Shown here in pieces: positions 6,303-13,061 of a stretch of DNA of 13,566 nt. Position 1 is the stretch's first letter, and each line of letters starts with the position of its first letter. The DNA comes from Paracoccaceae bacterium (GTDB taxonomy: Bacteria; Pseudomonadota; Alphaproteobacteria; Rhodobacterales; Rhodobacteraceae). Below the pieces are notes generated by a model. That model saw nothing but the letters and a program-made list of their open reading frames with translations. It did not search any database and had not been told where the DNA came from. A program made the position numbers and the translations under genes. Location: the NCBI GenBank assembly GCA_003250135.1, contig QKHF01000223.1, positions 1 through 13,566 of the forward strand. Direction: 5' to 3'.

Positions 6303-7543
6303 CCGCCTTGCGCAAGCTGGCGCAGCGCGCTCAGGAACATGGCGGAGACGTAGCCGTCCGGCGTCTGGCCGATCCGGCGCTGGAACGCGCGCACCGCGGC
6401 GCGGGTGTTCGGACCAATGATTCCGTCCGCGCCCTGCGTGTCGTGGCCAAGCCGGGTCAGCAGCTCCTGCATTTCGATGGTCTCGGTGCGGCTGAGCGGC
6501 CGGTCGTTCCGCGGCCAGTCGCCCTGGAACGGGACGCCGCCCTTGATGCGATCGCTCAGATGCCCCACCGCCAGCGCGTAAGACGTGGCGTTGTTGTAGC
6601 GCATGATCACCCGGAAGTTCTTGAAGATCAGGAACGCCGGGCCGCGCGCGCCCGCGGGCACGATCACCGAAGCCTCGCCATGGTCGGGCAAAGGCGCCCC
6701 GTTCATCTGTACGATTCCCATCTCACGCCAGTAAGAGATGGGCCGCCGGATCGACGCGTCGAGTTGCGCGTAGTCGATCTGGACCGGCAAGCGCACCTCC
6801 ATGCCCCAGGGCTCGCCGGCCTCCCAGCCGAAGCGGGACAGGTAATTGGCGGTCGAGGCGAGGGCGTCGGCCGGGTCCGCCGACCATACGTCGCGCTTGC
6901 CGTCGCCGGTGAAATCCACCGCATAGGCCTGGAAGCTGGTGGGGATGAACTGGGTGTGGCCCATCGCGCCCGCCCAGGATCCGACCATGCGCCCCGGCGT
7001 CACGTCGCCGGCCTGAAGGATCTGAAGCGCGGCGATCAGCTGCTCCTCCGCGAAGCCGCGGCGGCGGCCTTCGGCGGCCAGCGTGGCCAGCGCCTCGATC
7101 ACGGGGATGGACCCGTAATTGTGGCCATAGGCGCTTTCCAGCCCCCAGACCGCCAGCACAACCTCACCCGGCACGCCATAGCGGGTTTCGATCGCGCGCA
7201 GCATGTCGGCATGGGTCAGCGCCTTCTCATGCCCGGTGGAGACGCGACTGGGCGAGACGGCGCTGTCCAGATACTCCCACAAGGGGCGAGTGAACTCCGG
7301 CTGGCGCCGATCCAGCTCCACCACGCGCGCGTTCATCTCCACGCCCTTGAAGGCGTCGTCGAACACGTCCCGGCGGATGCCCGCCTCCAGCGCCTTGCTG
7401 CGGAACCCGTCGCGCCAGCCCGCGAATTTTGCGTGATCCGCAGCGGTCAACACGACCTCCTCGGCCAGTGCGGCGGCCGGGAGGGGCGCGCCGAGCGCCA
7501 GCGCGCCGGCGATCCAAACTCCGACAAAAACCTTCTTAAGCAT
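6299..7543 (-). CDS. mltB: Lytic murein transglycosylase, MltB family, with peptidoglycan-binding domain
   Basis: A 414-residue periplasmic enzyme that cuts glycan strands of peptidoglycan. The signal peptide is residues 1-27 (MLKKVFVGVW to AALA). There is no lipobox, so it is a soluble form, unlike E. coli MltB. The SLT_2 catalytic domain is about 33-325: catalytic E136 in VWGLESAYG, then GAMGHTQFIPTSF and a DFTGDGKRDVW segment typical of the family. A C-terminal peptidoglycan-binding domain (PG_binding_1) covers about 348-410, with GADGIIGPNTRAAVRAFQ as its signature. GAGG (7555-7552) is 8 bases before ATG 7543, and a promoter-like pair lies upstream. It overlaps the next gene by ATGA. Together with slt it makes two transglycosylases within 7 kb. 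Confidence 0.94.
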   Translation of the reverse strand: MLKKVFVGVWIAGALALGAPLPAAALAEEVVLTAADHAKFAGWRDGFRSKALEAGIRRDVFDDAFKGVEMNARVVELDRRQPEFTRPLWEYLDSAVSPSRVSTGHEKALTHADMLRAIETRYGVPGEVVLAVWGLESAYGHNYGSIPVIEALATLAAEGRRRGFAEEQLIAALQILQAGDVTPGRMVGSWAGAMGHTQFIPTSFQAYAVDFTGDGKRDVWSADPADALASTANYLSRFGWEAGEPWGMEVRLPVQIDYAQLDASIRRPISYWREMGIVQMNGAPLPDHGEASVIVPAGARGPAFLIFKNFRVIMRYNNATSYALAVGHLSDRIKGGVPFQGDWPRNDRPLSRTETIEMQELLTRLGHDTQGADGIIGPNTRAAVRAFQRRIGQTPDGYVSAMFLSALRQLAQGG

Positions 7544-7570
7544 CCTGTACGCCTCGAACTGCGTCCCTCT

Positions 7571-7598
7571 AATCTAGCGCCCGGCGCCCGCGAAACAA
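7571..7598 (-). promoter_or_regulatory. Candidate sigma-70 promoter for mltB
   Basis: On the minus strand TTGTTT (7598-7593, three of six) and TAGATT (7576-7571, four of six) are separated by 16 bases. They lie in the 68-base gap between the NlpC/P60 gene and mltB. Weak by consensus but well placed; the leader would be about 20 bases. Confidence 0.3.
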
Positions 7599-7611
7599 AG
7601 GCGGCCCGATC

Positions 7612-8466
7612 TCAGCCGAGCCGCTTGATCGAGCTCGGCGCTCCCCCGCCCGACGCGGCGATCCTGGCTTTCGCGTCGGCCAGCGGCTCATAAGCCGCGG
7701 CCATGTGATGGGCGTTGGCGTGGAACAGGGTCTCGGCGTCGGTCATCACCCCGACATGGCCTTTCCAGAACACCAGATCGCCGCGACGGAGCGGCTCCGC
7801 CTCGGGCGCGATCTCGCCGAGCGCAGCTTCCTGCATGTCAGTGTCGCGGGGGCACTCCAGCCCGGCCAACTGCATCGAGATCTGGATCAGGCCCGAACAA
7901 TCCACACCGCCATGGCTGCGTCCGCCCCAAAGATAGGGTGTCCCGCGAAACCCCTCGGCCTCCGCCACCCAGTCCGACGCGCTTTCCCCGATTGGACGAA
8001 GCTGCGCAGCGGGCACGTAGCCCCCGCCTTCCATCCGGCTCCACTCATCGCCTGGCTCAATGACGGTGATAAGCCCGCCATACGGCAACGCCCCGGCAGG
8101 CCGCACCTTCACCTCAGGCCGCTCCCTGACATGAGCCTGCACGGTGACGACGCGATGGGTGGGATCCGGCGCGCGTTCGCGCAGATTTTTCGCAGGGATA
8201 TAACCAACGTAACCGTCCGCCGACTGTCCCCACGCCCAACCGTCGGCGACATCGTAGACCGTGAACGCCTCGCCGAACATCAACTGGTTGGTCATCGGCG
8301 ACGTCGCGTCCGGTTCGTCGGACATGCCGGACAAGGGCAGGCAGACGTTCAGCACGATCCCGTTGGAATACCGCGGCGCCGGCACCTCGTCTTTCAGGTG
8401 CAGTGCGGCGAGGTCCGAGCGGACCGGCGTCAGGCGCGGATGGCCCTTCAGGGCGGGGAAACTCAT
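7612..8466 (-). CDS. NlpC/P60 (C40) cysteine peptidase with SH3-type domains, no signal peptide
   Basis: A 284-residue predicted murein-peptide endopeptidase. Two SH3-like beta domains occupy about 35-98 and 104-158, and the NlpC/P60 domain about 162-265. Catalytic residues seen: C190 in VDCSGLI, H237 in KGHVGVM and H249 in LFHANAHH. The third residue being His, 12 after the second, matches Bacillus YkfC (C238/H291/H303), a gamma-D-glutamyl-L-diamino acid endopeptidase that trims murein peptides. The N-terminus (MSFPALKGHP) is not a signal peptide, so a cytosolic recycling role is inferred. GGAG 7 bases before ATG 8466 lies inside the end of the aminopeptidase gene, and the two overlap as ATGA. 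Its substrate specificity is not proven by sequence. Confidence 0.88.
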   Translation of the reverse strand: MSFPALKGHPRLTPVRSDLAALHLKDEVPAPRYSNGIVLNVCLPLSGMSDEPDATSPMTNQLMFGEAFTVYDVADGWAWGQSADGYVGYIPAKNLRERAPDPTHRVVTVQAHVRERPEVKVRPAGALPYGGLITVIEPGDEWSRMEGGGYVPAAQLRPIGESASDWVAEAEGFRGTPYLWGGRSHGGVDCSGLIQISMQLAGLECPRDTDMQEAALGEIAPEAEPLRRGDLVFWKGHVGVMTDAETLFHANAHHMAAAYEPLADAKARIAASGGGAPSSIKRLG

Positions 8467-9914
8467 CTGTCGTCTCCGTAACGATTTTCAAGCAACGCGA
8501 AGACCGCACGCGCGGCCTGGCACTCGCCGCCGACAGGGCGGCCGGGCTTGGCTTTCGGCGTCCAGGCGAAAAGATCGACATGCGCCCAGGCGCGGGTCTT
8601 CACGAAGCGGCGCAGGAACAGCGCCGCGGTGATCGCGCCGGCCAATCCTCCGCCCGGCGCGTTGTTGAGATCGGCGACCTGGCTGTCCAGATCGCCATCA
8701 TAGGCGTCCCAAAGCGGCAGACGCCAGAGCGGATCGCGCGCCGCCCCGGCGGCCTTCGCCAGATCACCAGCCAGGCTGTCGTCATCGGTGAACAGGGCGG
8801 GCAGATCCGGGCCGAGCGCCACGCGCGCCGCGCCGGTGAGCGTGGCGAAATCGAACATCAAGTTAGGCGCTTCCGACCCTGCCTCGACCAGCGCGTCGGC
8901 CAGCACCAGCCGCCCCTCGGCGTCGGTGTTGCCGATCTCCACCGTGGCGCCGTTGCGCGCGGTCAGCACATCTCCCGGGCGGAAGGCGTTGGCGGAGACC
9001 GAGTTCTCAACCGCCGGGATCAGCACCCTCAGGCGCACCGGCAGATTGCGCGCCATGATCATATGGGCCAGCGCCAGCGCATTCGCAGCGCCGCCCATGT
9101 CCTTCTTCATCAGCGCCATGCCCGCGGCGGTTTTCAGGTCCAGACCGCCCGTATCGAAGCAAACGCCTTTTCCCACTAAGGTCACTTTCGGCGCGGCCTC
9201 GTCGCCCCAGACCATGTCCAGAAGCCGCGGCGGCTGCGGCCCGGCGCGCCCCACGGCGTGGATCATCGGGTAATTTTCTTCGAGCAGGGCGTCGCCCACC
9301 ACCGCCCGCACGCCGGCGCCGTGGCGCTCCGCCAGTTCGATCATCGCGTCGTGCAGCGCTTGCGGCCCCAGATCGCCCGCGGGAATGTTGACCAGATCGC
9401 GCGCCAGAAAGGCGCCGTCCGCGATCGCCTCCAGCCGCGCGGCGTCCACGCCCTCAGGCGCGATGAGCTGGGCCTTGGGCGCATCCTTCGACTTGTATTT
9501 ATCGAATGCGTATTTCGCCAGCAGCCAGCCAAGCGCCTGCTCCTCGGCCTCCTCCTTCGATAGCGAAGAGGCCAGCCGATAGACCCCTTCAGGCGCGGAC
9601 GCGGCCAGCGACGCCAGAGCGAAGCGCGCGCCCCTGCGCTTGGCCTCGTCTCCCCAGCCGAACAGGACCGCCGCGACGCCGCCCTCCGCATCCGGCAAGA
9701 AGCAGGCACGGCCAAGTTTGCCCTTGAACCCGCTCGCCTGCGCCCAGCGGCGCTGCGCAGGAGTCAAAGCGGCCAGCGCCGCCTCAACGCCGTCGGCCGG
9801 AACCAGCGTGACGGGCGTCGCCGCGTCCGTTTCCTCAGCAAAACGGGGCGATCTGGAGTCCAATCTGAGATAGGCGGTCTTCGCCTCAGGCATGGCGCGT
9901 CTCGTTGGGTTCAT
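8463..9914 (-). CDS. Leucyl aminopeptidase family protein (M17, PepA-like)
   Basis: A cytosolic di-metal aminopeptidase that removes N-terminal residues from peptides; 483 residues, normal for the family. The signature NTDAEGRL is at 329-336. By position every E. coli PepA active-site residue is kept at a constant offset of 21: K249, D254, K261, D272, D331, E333 and R335. The N-terminal domain (1-160) is divergent, as usual. ATG 9914 has GGAG 9 bases upstream; an in-frame ATG at 9893 is the alternative (7 residues shorter). The stop overlaps the NlpC/P60 start (ATGA), so the two are co-translated and probably share a pathway such as breakdown of murein-derived peptides. E. coli PepA also binds DNA in Xer recombination; nothing here tests that. 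Confidence 0.95.
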   Translation of the reverse strand: MNPTRRAMPEAKTAYLRLDSRSPRFAEETDAATPVTLVPADGVEAALAALTPAQRRWAQASGFKGKLGRACFLPDAEGGVAAVLFGWGDEAKRRGARFALASLAASAPEGVYRLASSLSKEEAEEQALGWLLAKYAFDKYKSKDAPKAQLIAPEGVDAARLEAIADGAFLARDLVNIPAGDLGPQALHDAMIELAERHGAGVRAVVGDALLEENYPMIHAVGRAGPQPPRLLDMVWGDEAAPKVTLVGKGVCFDTGGLDLKTAAGMALMKKDMGGAANALALAHMIMARNLPVRLRVLIPAVENSVSANAFRPGDVLTARNGATVEIGNTDAEGRLVLADALVEAGSEAPNLMFDFATLTGAARVALGPDLPALFTDDDSLAGDLAKAAGAARDPLWRLPLWDAYDGDLDSQVADLNNAPGGGLAGAITAALFLRRFVKTRAWAHVDLFAWTPKAKPGRPVGGECQAARAVFALLENRYGDDR

Positions 9915-9953
9915 CCTCGTCCGCTCCGAAGCGCGGCGGACGCATTCGCCGCC

Positions 9954-9981
9954 ACCCTAGACGGCGATGCGGCGGTGGCAA
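9954..9981 (-). promoter_or_regulatory. Candidate promoter for the aminopeptidase gene
   Basis: On the minus strand TTGCCA (9981-9976, five of six) and TAGGGT (9959-9954, three of six) are 16 bases apart. They lie in the 95-base gap after the Hpt gene and leave a leader of about 33 bases. The poor -10 hexamer keeps confidence low. Confidence 0.25.
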
Positions 9982-10009
9982 GTCCCATCGCCGCCGCCGA
10001 AGCGGGATG

Positions 10010-10390
10010 TCATCCGCTCCCCAGCTCCGCCCGGGCTTTCGACAACGCGCCGAGCGACCGGGCTCGCAGGTCCAGCAGCGTCTCGGCCGCGCGCGCGCCT
10101 GACCCTCCGTCGCCTGCACGAACCGCGCGCTCCAGCTCCCGCGCGGCCGCGGCCATCGCCGCAAGGCCGATCTGACCGGCGAGACCCGCGAGGTCATGCG
10201 CCGGCGCTCGCAGCGCCCCGCATCCCTCATCCCCGCCCGCAACCACGGCAATGGCGTCGAGACGGCGCGCGATCTCGCTTTCCGCCTCCTCCAGAAGCGC
10301 GCCAAGCGGCGCTGTCCCCAGAATTTCCCGCAGAGACGCGAAGAGATCTTCATCAAAGACCCGCTCGGACGGATCGGCGGCGTCACGCAT
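10010..10390 (-). CDS. Hpt (histidine phosphotransfer) domain protein overlapping the ECF sigma gene
   Basis: A 126-residue protein, apparently a stand-alone Hpt domain. The motif APAHDLAGLAGQIGL at 62-76 fits the Hpt signature (H-x-L-x-G-x-x-x-x-x-G), with H65 as the likely phosphorylated residue. The helices on either side (about 12-50 and 77-122) would complete a four-helix bundle. Hpt proteins pass phosphate between response-regulator receiver domains in the cytosol. The start is ATG 10390: GGAG at 10401-10398 is 7 bases upstream, and the frame before it runs inside the sigma gene without family resemblance. It overlaps the sigma stop by 8 bases, so the two are probably co-translated. No HxxxCxxC zinc motif or membrane segment is present, so it does not look like a ChrR-type or membrane anti-sigma factor. 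The domain call is by motif only. Confidence 0.72.
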   Translation of the reverse strand: MRDAADPSERVFDEDLFASLREILGTAPLGALLEEAESEIARRLDAIAVVAGGDEGCGALRAPAHDLAGLAGQIGLAAMAAAARELERAVRAGDGGSGARAAETLLDLRARSLGALSKARAELGSG

Positions 10391-10961
10391 CGTCCAGCTC
10401 CGCCCGGAACTCGCCGCCCAGCGCGCCGCGCAACCTGCCGAAGGCCAGCCGCAGGCGCGATTTGACCGTGCCGAGCGGCAGATCCAGCTCGGCGGCGATC
10501 TCCGCATGGGTCAGACCATCATAGAACGCCATGCCCACGATCGCCCGCTGCGCATCCGGCAACTCCGCCAGCGCCCCGCGAACCGCCGCGTCCCGGCTCT
10601 GGTCCGAAAGGACGCGCTCGGCCGGCGCGGGCGGGTCCGGCGTGAACAGCGGATCGTTCGGGTCGGGCTCGGGCCGCGCCCTTCGACGGATCAGGTCGAT
10701 GCGCCGATTGCGGGCGATGGCGAACAGCCAGGTCGCGGCCGAGGCCTTGGCGGGGTCAAAGCTCGCCGCGCGCCGCCACACGGACACGAACACTTCCTGC
10801 GCGGTTTCGTCCGCTTCGCCCGCCTGAGCGCCGGATTTCATCAGGAAGGCGCGAATGCGGCCGGCGTGGCGGCGAAACAGCTCGGCGAACGCGTCGCGAT
10901 CCTGTGTCAGGCCGACGCGCGCAAGAAGCTCTTCATCCGTCGCCTCCGCGGCCTGAGTCAC
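10383..10961 (-). CDS. ECF sigma factor, RpoE (Rhodobacter-type)-like
   Basis: A 192-residue extracytoplasmic-function sigma factor, which directs RNA polymerase to stress-response promoters. Region 2 is about 22-95 with DETAQEVFVSVW (51-62) and the DNA-contacting ATWLFAIARNRRID (76-89). A proline-rich linker spans 96-120. Region 4 is about 128-180, with the helix-turn-helix at 151-172 (THAEIAAELDLPLGTVKSRL). The sequence strongly recalls Rhodobacter sphaeroides RpoE, the singlet-oxygen sigma factor controlled by ChrR, but the gene that follows is an Hpt protein instead. The start is GTG 10961 with AGGGG 7 bases upstream. I found no TGATCC-type self-regulated promoter in the upstream region by eye. 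Confidence 0.93.
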   Translation of the reverse strand: MTQAAEATDEELLARVGLTQDRDAFAELFRRHAGRIRAFLMKSGAQAGEADETAQEVFVSVWRRAASFDPAKASAATWLFAIARNRRIDLIRRRARPEPDPNDPLFTPDPPAPAERVLSDQSRDAAVRGALAELPDAQRAIVGMAFYDGLTHAEIAAELDLPLGTVKSRLRLAFGRLRGALGGEFRAELDDA

Positions 10962-11132
10962 AAGTATTCCCCTTCAGGATCCGGAAATTCGCGCGCCCAC
11001 CGACAAAATCGGCGCATTTGGCCAGGGTTCGGGCTGGCGCGGCGCCGCCTATTGACGCTACTATGGGACGGCAAACCACGCAAATAATGTGGAGCGGCCG
11101 GAAGCCCGGCCGGGGCGAAAGCGGAGCAGAGT
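10962..11132. other. Divergent intergenic region between the ECF sigma and IalB-family genes
   Basis: 171 bases without a gene. It contains TTGACG at 11052-11057 on the plus strand, but no acceptable -10 hexamer at 16 to 18 bases; the AT-rich AAATAAT at 11082-11088 is 24 bases away. CCGA (11000-11003) and TCGG (11009-11012) form a small hairpin. GGAG at 11123-11126 is the ribosome binding site of the IalB-family gene. Promoters for both genes must lie here, but I cannot place them with confidence. Confidence 0.5.
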
Positions 11133-11669
11133 ATGAAGTTTAAAGCGATGATCGCAGCCGTGGGGCTTGGCCTCGGCGGCTTGGCGCTCACCGGCGTGAC
11201 GGCGTTCGCGCAGGTGTCCTCCCGCATCGACGGGTCCGGCGACTGGAGCGTGTTCAAGACGACGACCAGCGAAGGCGCGGTCTGCTGGGTCACAACCGCG
11301 CCGACCGAGTGGGTCGCCATGCGCGCAGGCAAGAAGGTCGACGTGAACCGCGGCGACATCTACCTGATGGTGTCGGTCTGGCCCGATCGCGGCGTCAGCA
11401 ACGAAGTCAGCGTGATCGCGGGCTACCCCTACGCAAAGGATAGCCGCGTCAGAGCCTCGATCGGCGACGCCAATTTCACCATGTACACCGACGGCGAGGG
11501 CGCCTGGCTGGGCTCGCCCGACGACGACGGCTCCATGGTCAAGGCGATGAAGCGCGGGCGCTCGGCGACCGTGGTCGGAGAATCCGGGCGCGGCACGGAG
11601 ACGACCGACACGTTCTCGCTGATGGGCTTTTCGGCGGCGCTGACGGCCGCGGAGAAAGCCTGCGGCTGA
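11133..11669 (+). CDS. Invasion-associated locus B (IalB) family secreted protein
   Basis: A 178-residue exported protein. The signal peptide is residues 1-26 (MKFKAMIAAV to TAFA, cleaved before QV). The mature part starts with a DWSVF segment and carries C51 in AVCWV and C177 at the end, the cysteine pair typical of the IalB family and able to form a disulfide. The family is named after a Bartonella invasion protein, but members are widespread in free-living alphaproteobacteria and their role there is unknown; no virulence function is implied. GGAG at 11123-11126 is 6 bases before ATG. It is divergent from the ECF sigma gene and 143 bases before rlmN, a pairing I recall from Rhodobacterales. 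Confidence 0.8.
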   Translation: MKFKAMIAAVGLGLGGLALTGVTAFAQVSSRIDGSGDWSVFKTTTSEGAVCWVTTAPTEWVAMRAGKKVDVNRGDIYLMVSVWPDRGVSNEVSVIAGYPYAKDSRVRASIGDANFTMYTDGEGAWLGSPDDDGSMVKAMKRGRSATVVGESGRGTETTDTFSLMGFSAALTAAEKACG

Positions 11670-11689
11670 TCCGGTCACGGGGCTGCGAC

Positions 11690-11717
11690 TTGGCGGAGCC
11701 CCCGATTTTGTGATACC
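11690..11717 (+). promoter_or_regulatory. Candidate promoter for rlmN
   Basis: TTGGCG (11690-11695, four of six) and GATACC (11712-11717, three of six) are separated by 16 bases, with TG at 11709-11710 giving an extended -10. The predicted transcript would begin near 11724, just before the hairpin at 11732. Confidence 0.3.
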
Positions 11718-11731
11718 TGACGCCCTTTCCC

Positions 11732-11755
11732 GGGCGGCGCTTGGTTGCGCCGCCC
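11732..11755 (+). terminator. Perfect 9-bp GC hairpin between the IalB-family gene and rlmN
   Basis: GGGCGGCGC (11732-11740) pairs perfectly with GCGCCGCCC (11747-11755) across TTGGTT. It lies 62 bases after the IalB-family stop and 57 before the rlmN start. The bases after it (CATTCGCCGTTTCTGG) are not a proper T run. It could end the upstream transcript with help from Rho, or form part of the rlmN leader if the candidate promoter at 11690 is used. Confidence 0.45.
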
Positions 11756-11812
11756 CATTCGCCGTTTCTGGGACAGCGCCTTTTTCCCGGCCGGCACAGG
11801 GGTTTGAACGTC

Positions 11813-13045
11813 ATGACCAGCGCCGCCGCGCATCCAGAATCGCGCCCTGCGACCGGCGTCATCCAGCCGGATTTCGCCACCCTGCCCCGGAAAGTCGAGG
11901 CGGGCGCGAAGACGAGCCTGCTGGGCCTGTCGCGTGAGGAGATGCGTGAGGCGCTGATCGCCGCGGGAACGCCTGAGCGGCAGGCGAAGATGCGTGTCGG
12001 CCAGCTCTGGAGCTGGATCTATCAGCGCGGCCTGACCGATTTCGCGGGCATGACCAACCTGTCGAAGGACTTCCGCGGGCAACTGGCTGAGACCTTCACC
12101 CTCGCCCGGCCCGCGATCGTGACCCGGCAGATCAGCCAGGACGGCACCCGCAAGTACCTGCTTCGCATCGCCGGCGGGCATGAGGTGGAGGCGGTCTACA
12201 TCCCCGAGGAGGATCGCGGCACGCTGTGCGTGTCCTCCCAGGTCGGCTGCACGCTGACCTGCAGCTTCTGCCACACCGGCACGCAGAAACTGGTGCGCAA
12301 CCTGACTGCGGGCGAGATCGTCGGCCAGATCATGGTTTGCCGCGACGATCTGGGCGAATGGCCGGAGCTGGGCAAGCCGCCCTCTGAGAAACGCCTCCTC
12401 TCCAACATCGTGCTGATGGGGATGGGAGAACCGCTCTACAACACCGACGCCGTGCGCGACGCGATGAAGATCGCGATGGATGGCGAGGGGCTGAGCCTTT
12501 CCCGCCGACGCATCACCCTGTCGACCTCCGGCGTCGTGCCCGAGATCATCCGCGCGGGCGAAGAGATCGGCTGCATGCTGGCGATCAGCCTGCACGCCAC
12601 GACCGACGAGGTGCGGAACACGCTGGTGCCGATCAACAAGAAATGGCCGCTGGCGGAGCTTCTGGACGCCTGCCGCAACTACCCACGCCTGTCGAACGCC
12701 GAGCGCATCACCTTCGAATACGTGATGCTGAAGGGCGTCAACGACTCCGATGAGGACGCGAAACGGCTGGTCAAGCTGATCGCTGGCATCCCGGCCAAGA
12801 TCAACCTGATCCCGTTCAACCCCTGGCCGGGCGCGCCTTATGAGCGCTCGGACTGGGAGCGGATCGAGGCCTTCGCCGAGATCGTCAACCGCGCGGGCTA
12901 CGCCAGCCCTGTGCGCACTCCGCGAGGGCAGGACATCATGGCCGCCTGCGGTCAGCTGAAATCCGCCACCGAGCGGGCGCGCAAGTCCCGCGCCCAGATC
13001 GCGGCGGAGACAACCGGCGAGACGGCGGGCGAAGCCGCCGGCTGA
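11813..13045 (+). CDS. rlmN: Dual-specificity 23S rRNA (A2503-C2) / tRNA (A37-C2) methyltransferase, radical SAM
   Basis: RlmN methylates carbon 2 of A2503 in 23S rRNA and A37 of some tRNAs, using S-adenosylmethionine and a 4Fe-4S cluster. It has 410 residues against 384 in E. coli, the excess being in the N- and C-terminal tails. The radical-SAM cluster cysteines are C146, C150 and C153 (CTLTCSFC). The two catalytic cysteines are C139 in TLCVSSQVGC and C379 in DIMAACGQL, equivalent to E. coli C118 and C355. GMGEPL and RRITLSTSG motifs are also present. ATG 11813 has AGGGG 10 bases upstream; a TTG at 11741 in the same frame would add 24 residues read through the hairpin and is rejected. The MscS-type gene follows after 16 bases. 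Confidence 0.97.
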   Translation: MTSAAAHPESRPATGVIQPDFATLPRKVEAGAKTSLLGLSREEMREALIAAGTPERQAKMRVGQLWSWIYQRGLTDFAGMTNLSKDFRGQLAETFTLARPAIVTRQISQDGTRKYLLRIAGGHEVEAVYIPEEDRGTLCVSSQVGCTLTCSFCHTGTQKLVRNLTAGEIVGQIMVCRDDLGEWPELGKPPSEKRLLSNIVLMGMGEPLYNTDAVRDAMKIAMDGEGLSLSRRRITLSTSGVVPEIIRAGEEIGCMLAISLHATTDEVRNTLVPINKKWPLAELLDACRNYPRLSNAERITFEYVMLKGVNDSDEDAKRLVKLIAGIPAKINLIPFNPWPGAPYERSDWERIEAFAEIVNRAGYASPVRTPRGQDIMAACGQLKSATERARKSRAQIAAETTGETAGEAAG

Positions 13046-13061
13046 AGCGAGAGCTGACCGA

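Noticed and set aside
6284..7693. Plus-strand open frame (469 codons) opposite mltB
   Set aside because: Antisense shadow of a clear MltB-type gene; no motif and no ribosome binding site of note.
10010..10390. ChrR-type or other anti-sigma factor
   Set aside because: No zinc motif (HxxxCxxC), no cupin-like C-terminal domain and no membrane helix; the HDLAG motif fits Hpt better.
10391..10507. Upstream extension of the Hpt gene by 39 codons
   Set aside because: The extra residues are read out of frame from sigma region 4 and look like noise; ATG 10390 has a good GGAG at the right spacing.
10978..10983. GGATCC upstream of the sigma gene as an RpoE-type -35 element
   Set aside because: It differs from TGATCC and lies only about 17 bases before the GTG start, leaving no room for a -10 element.
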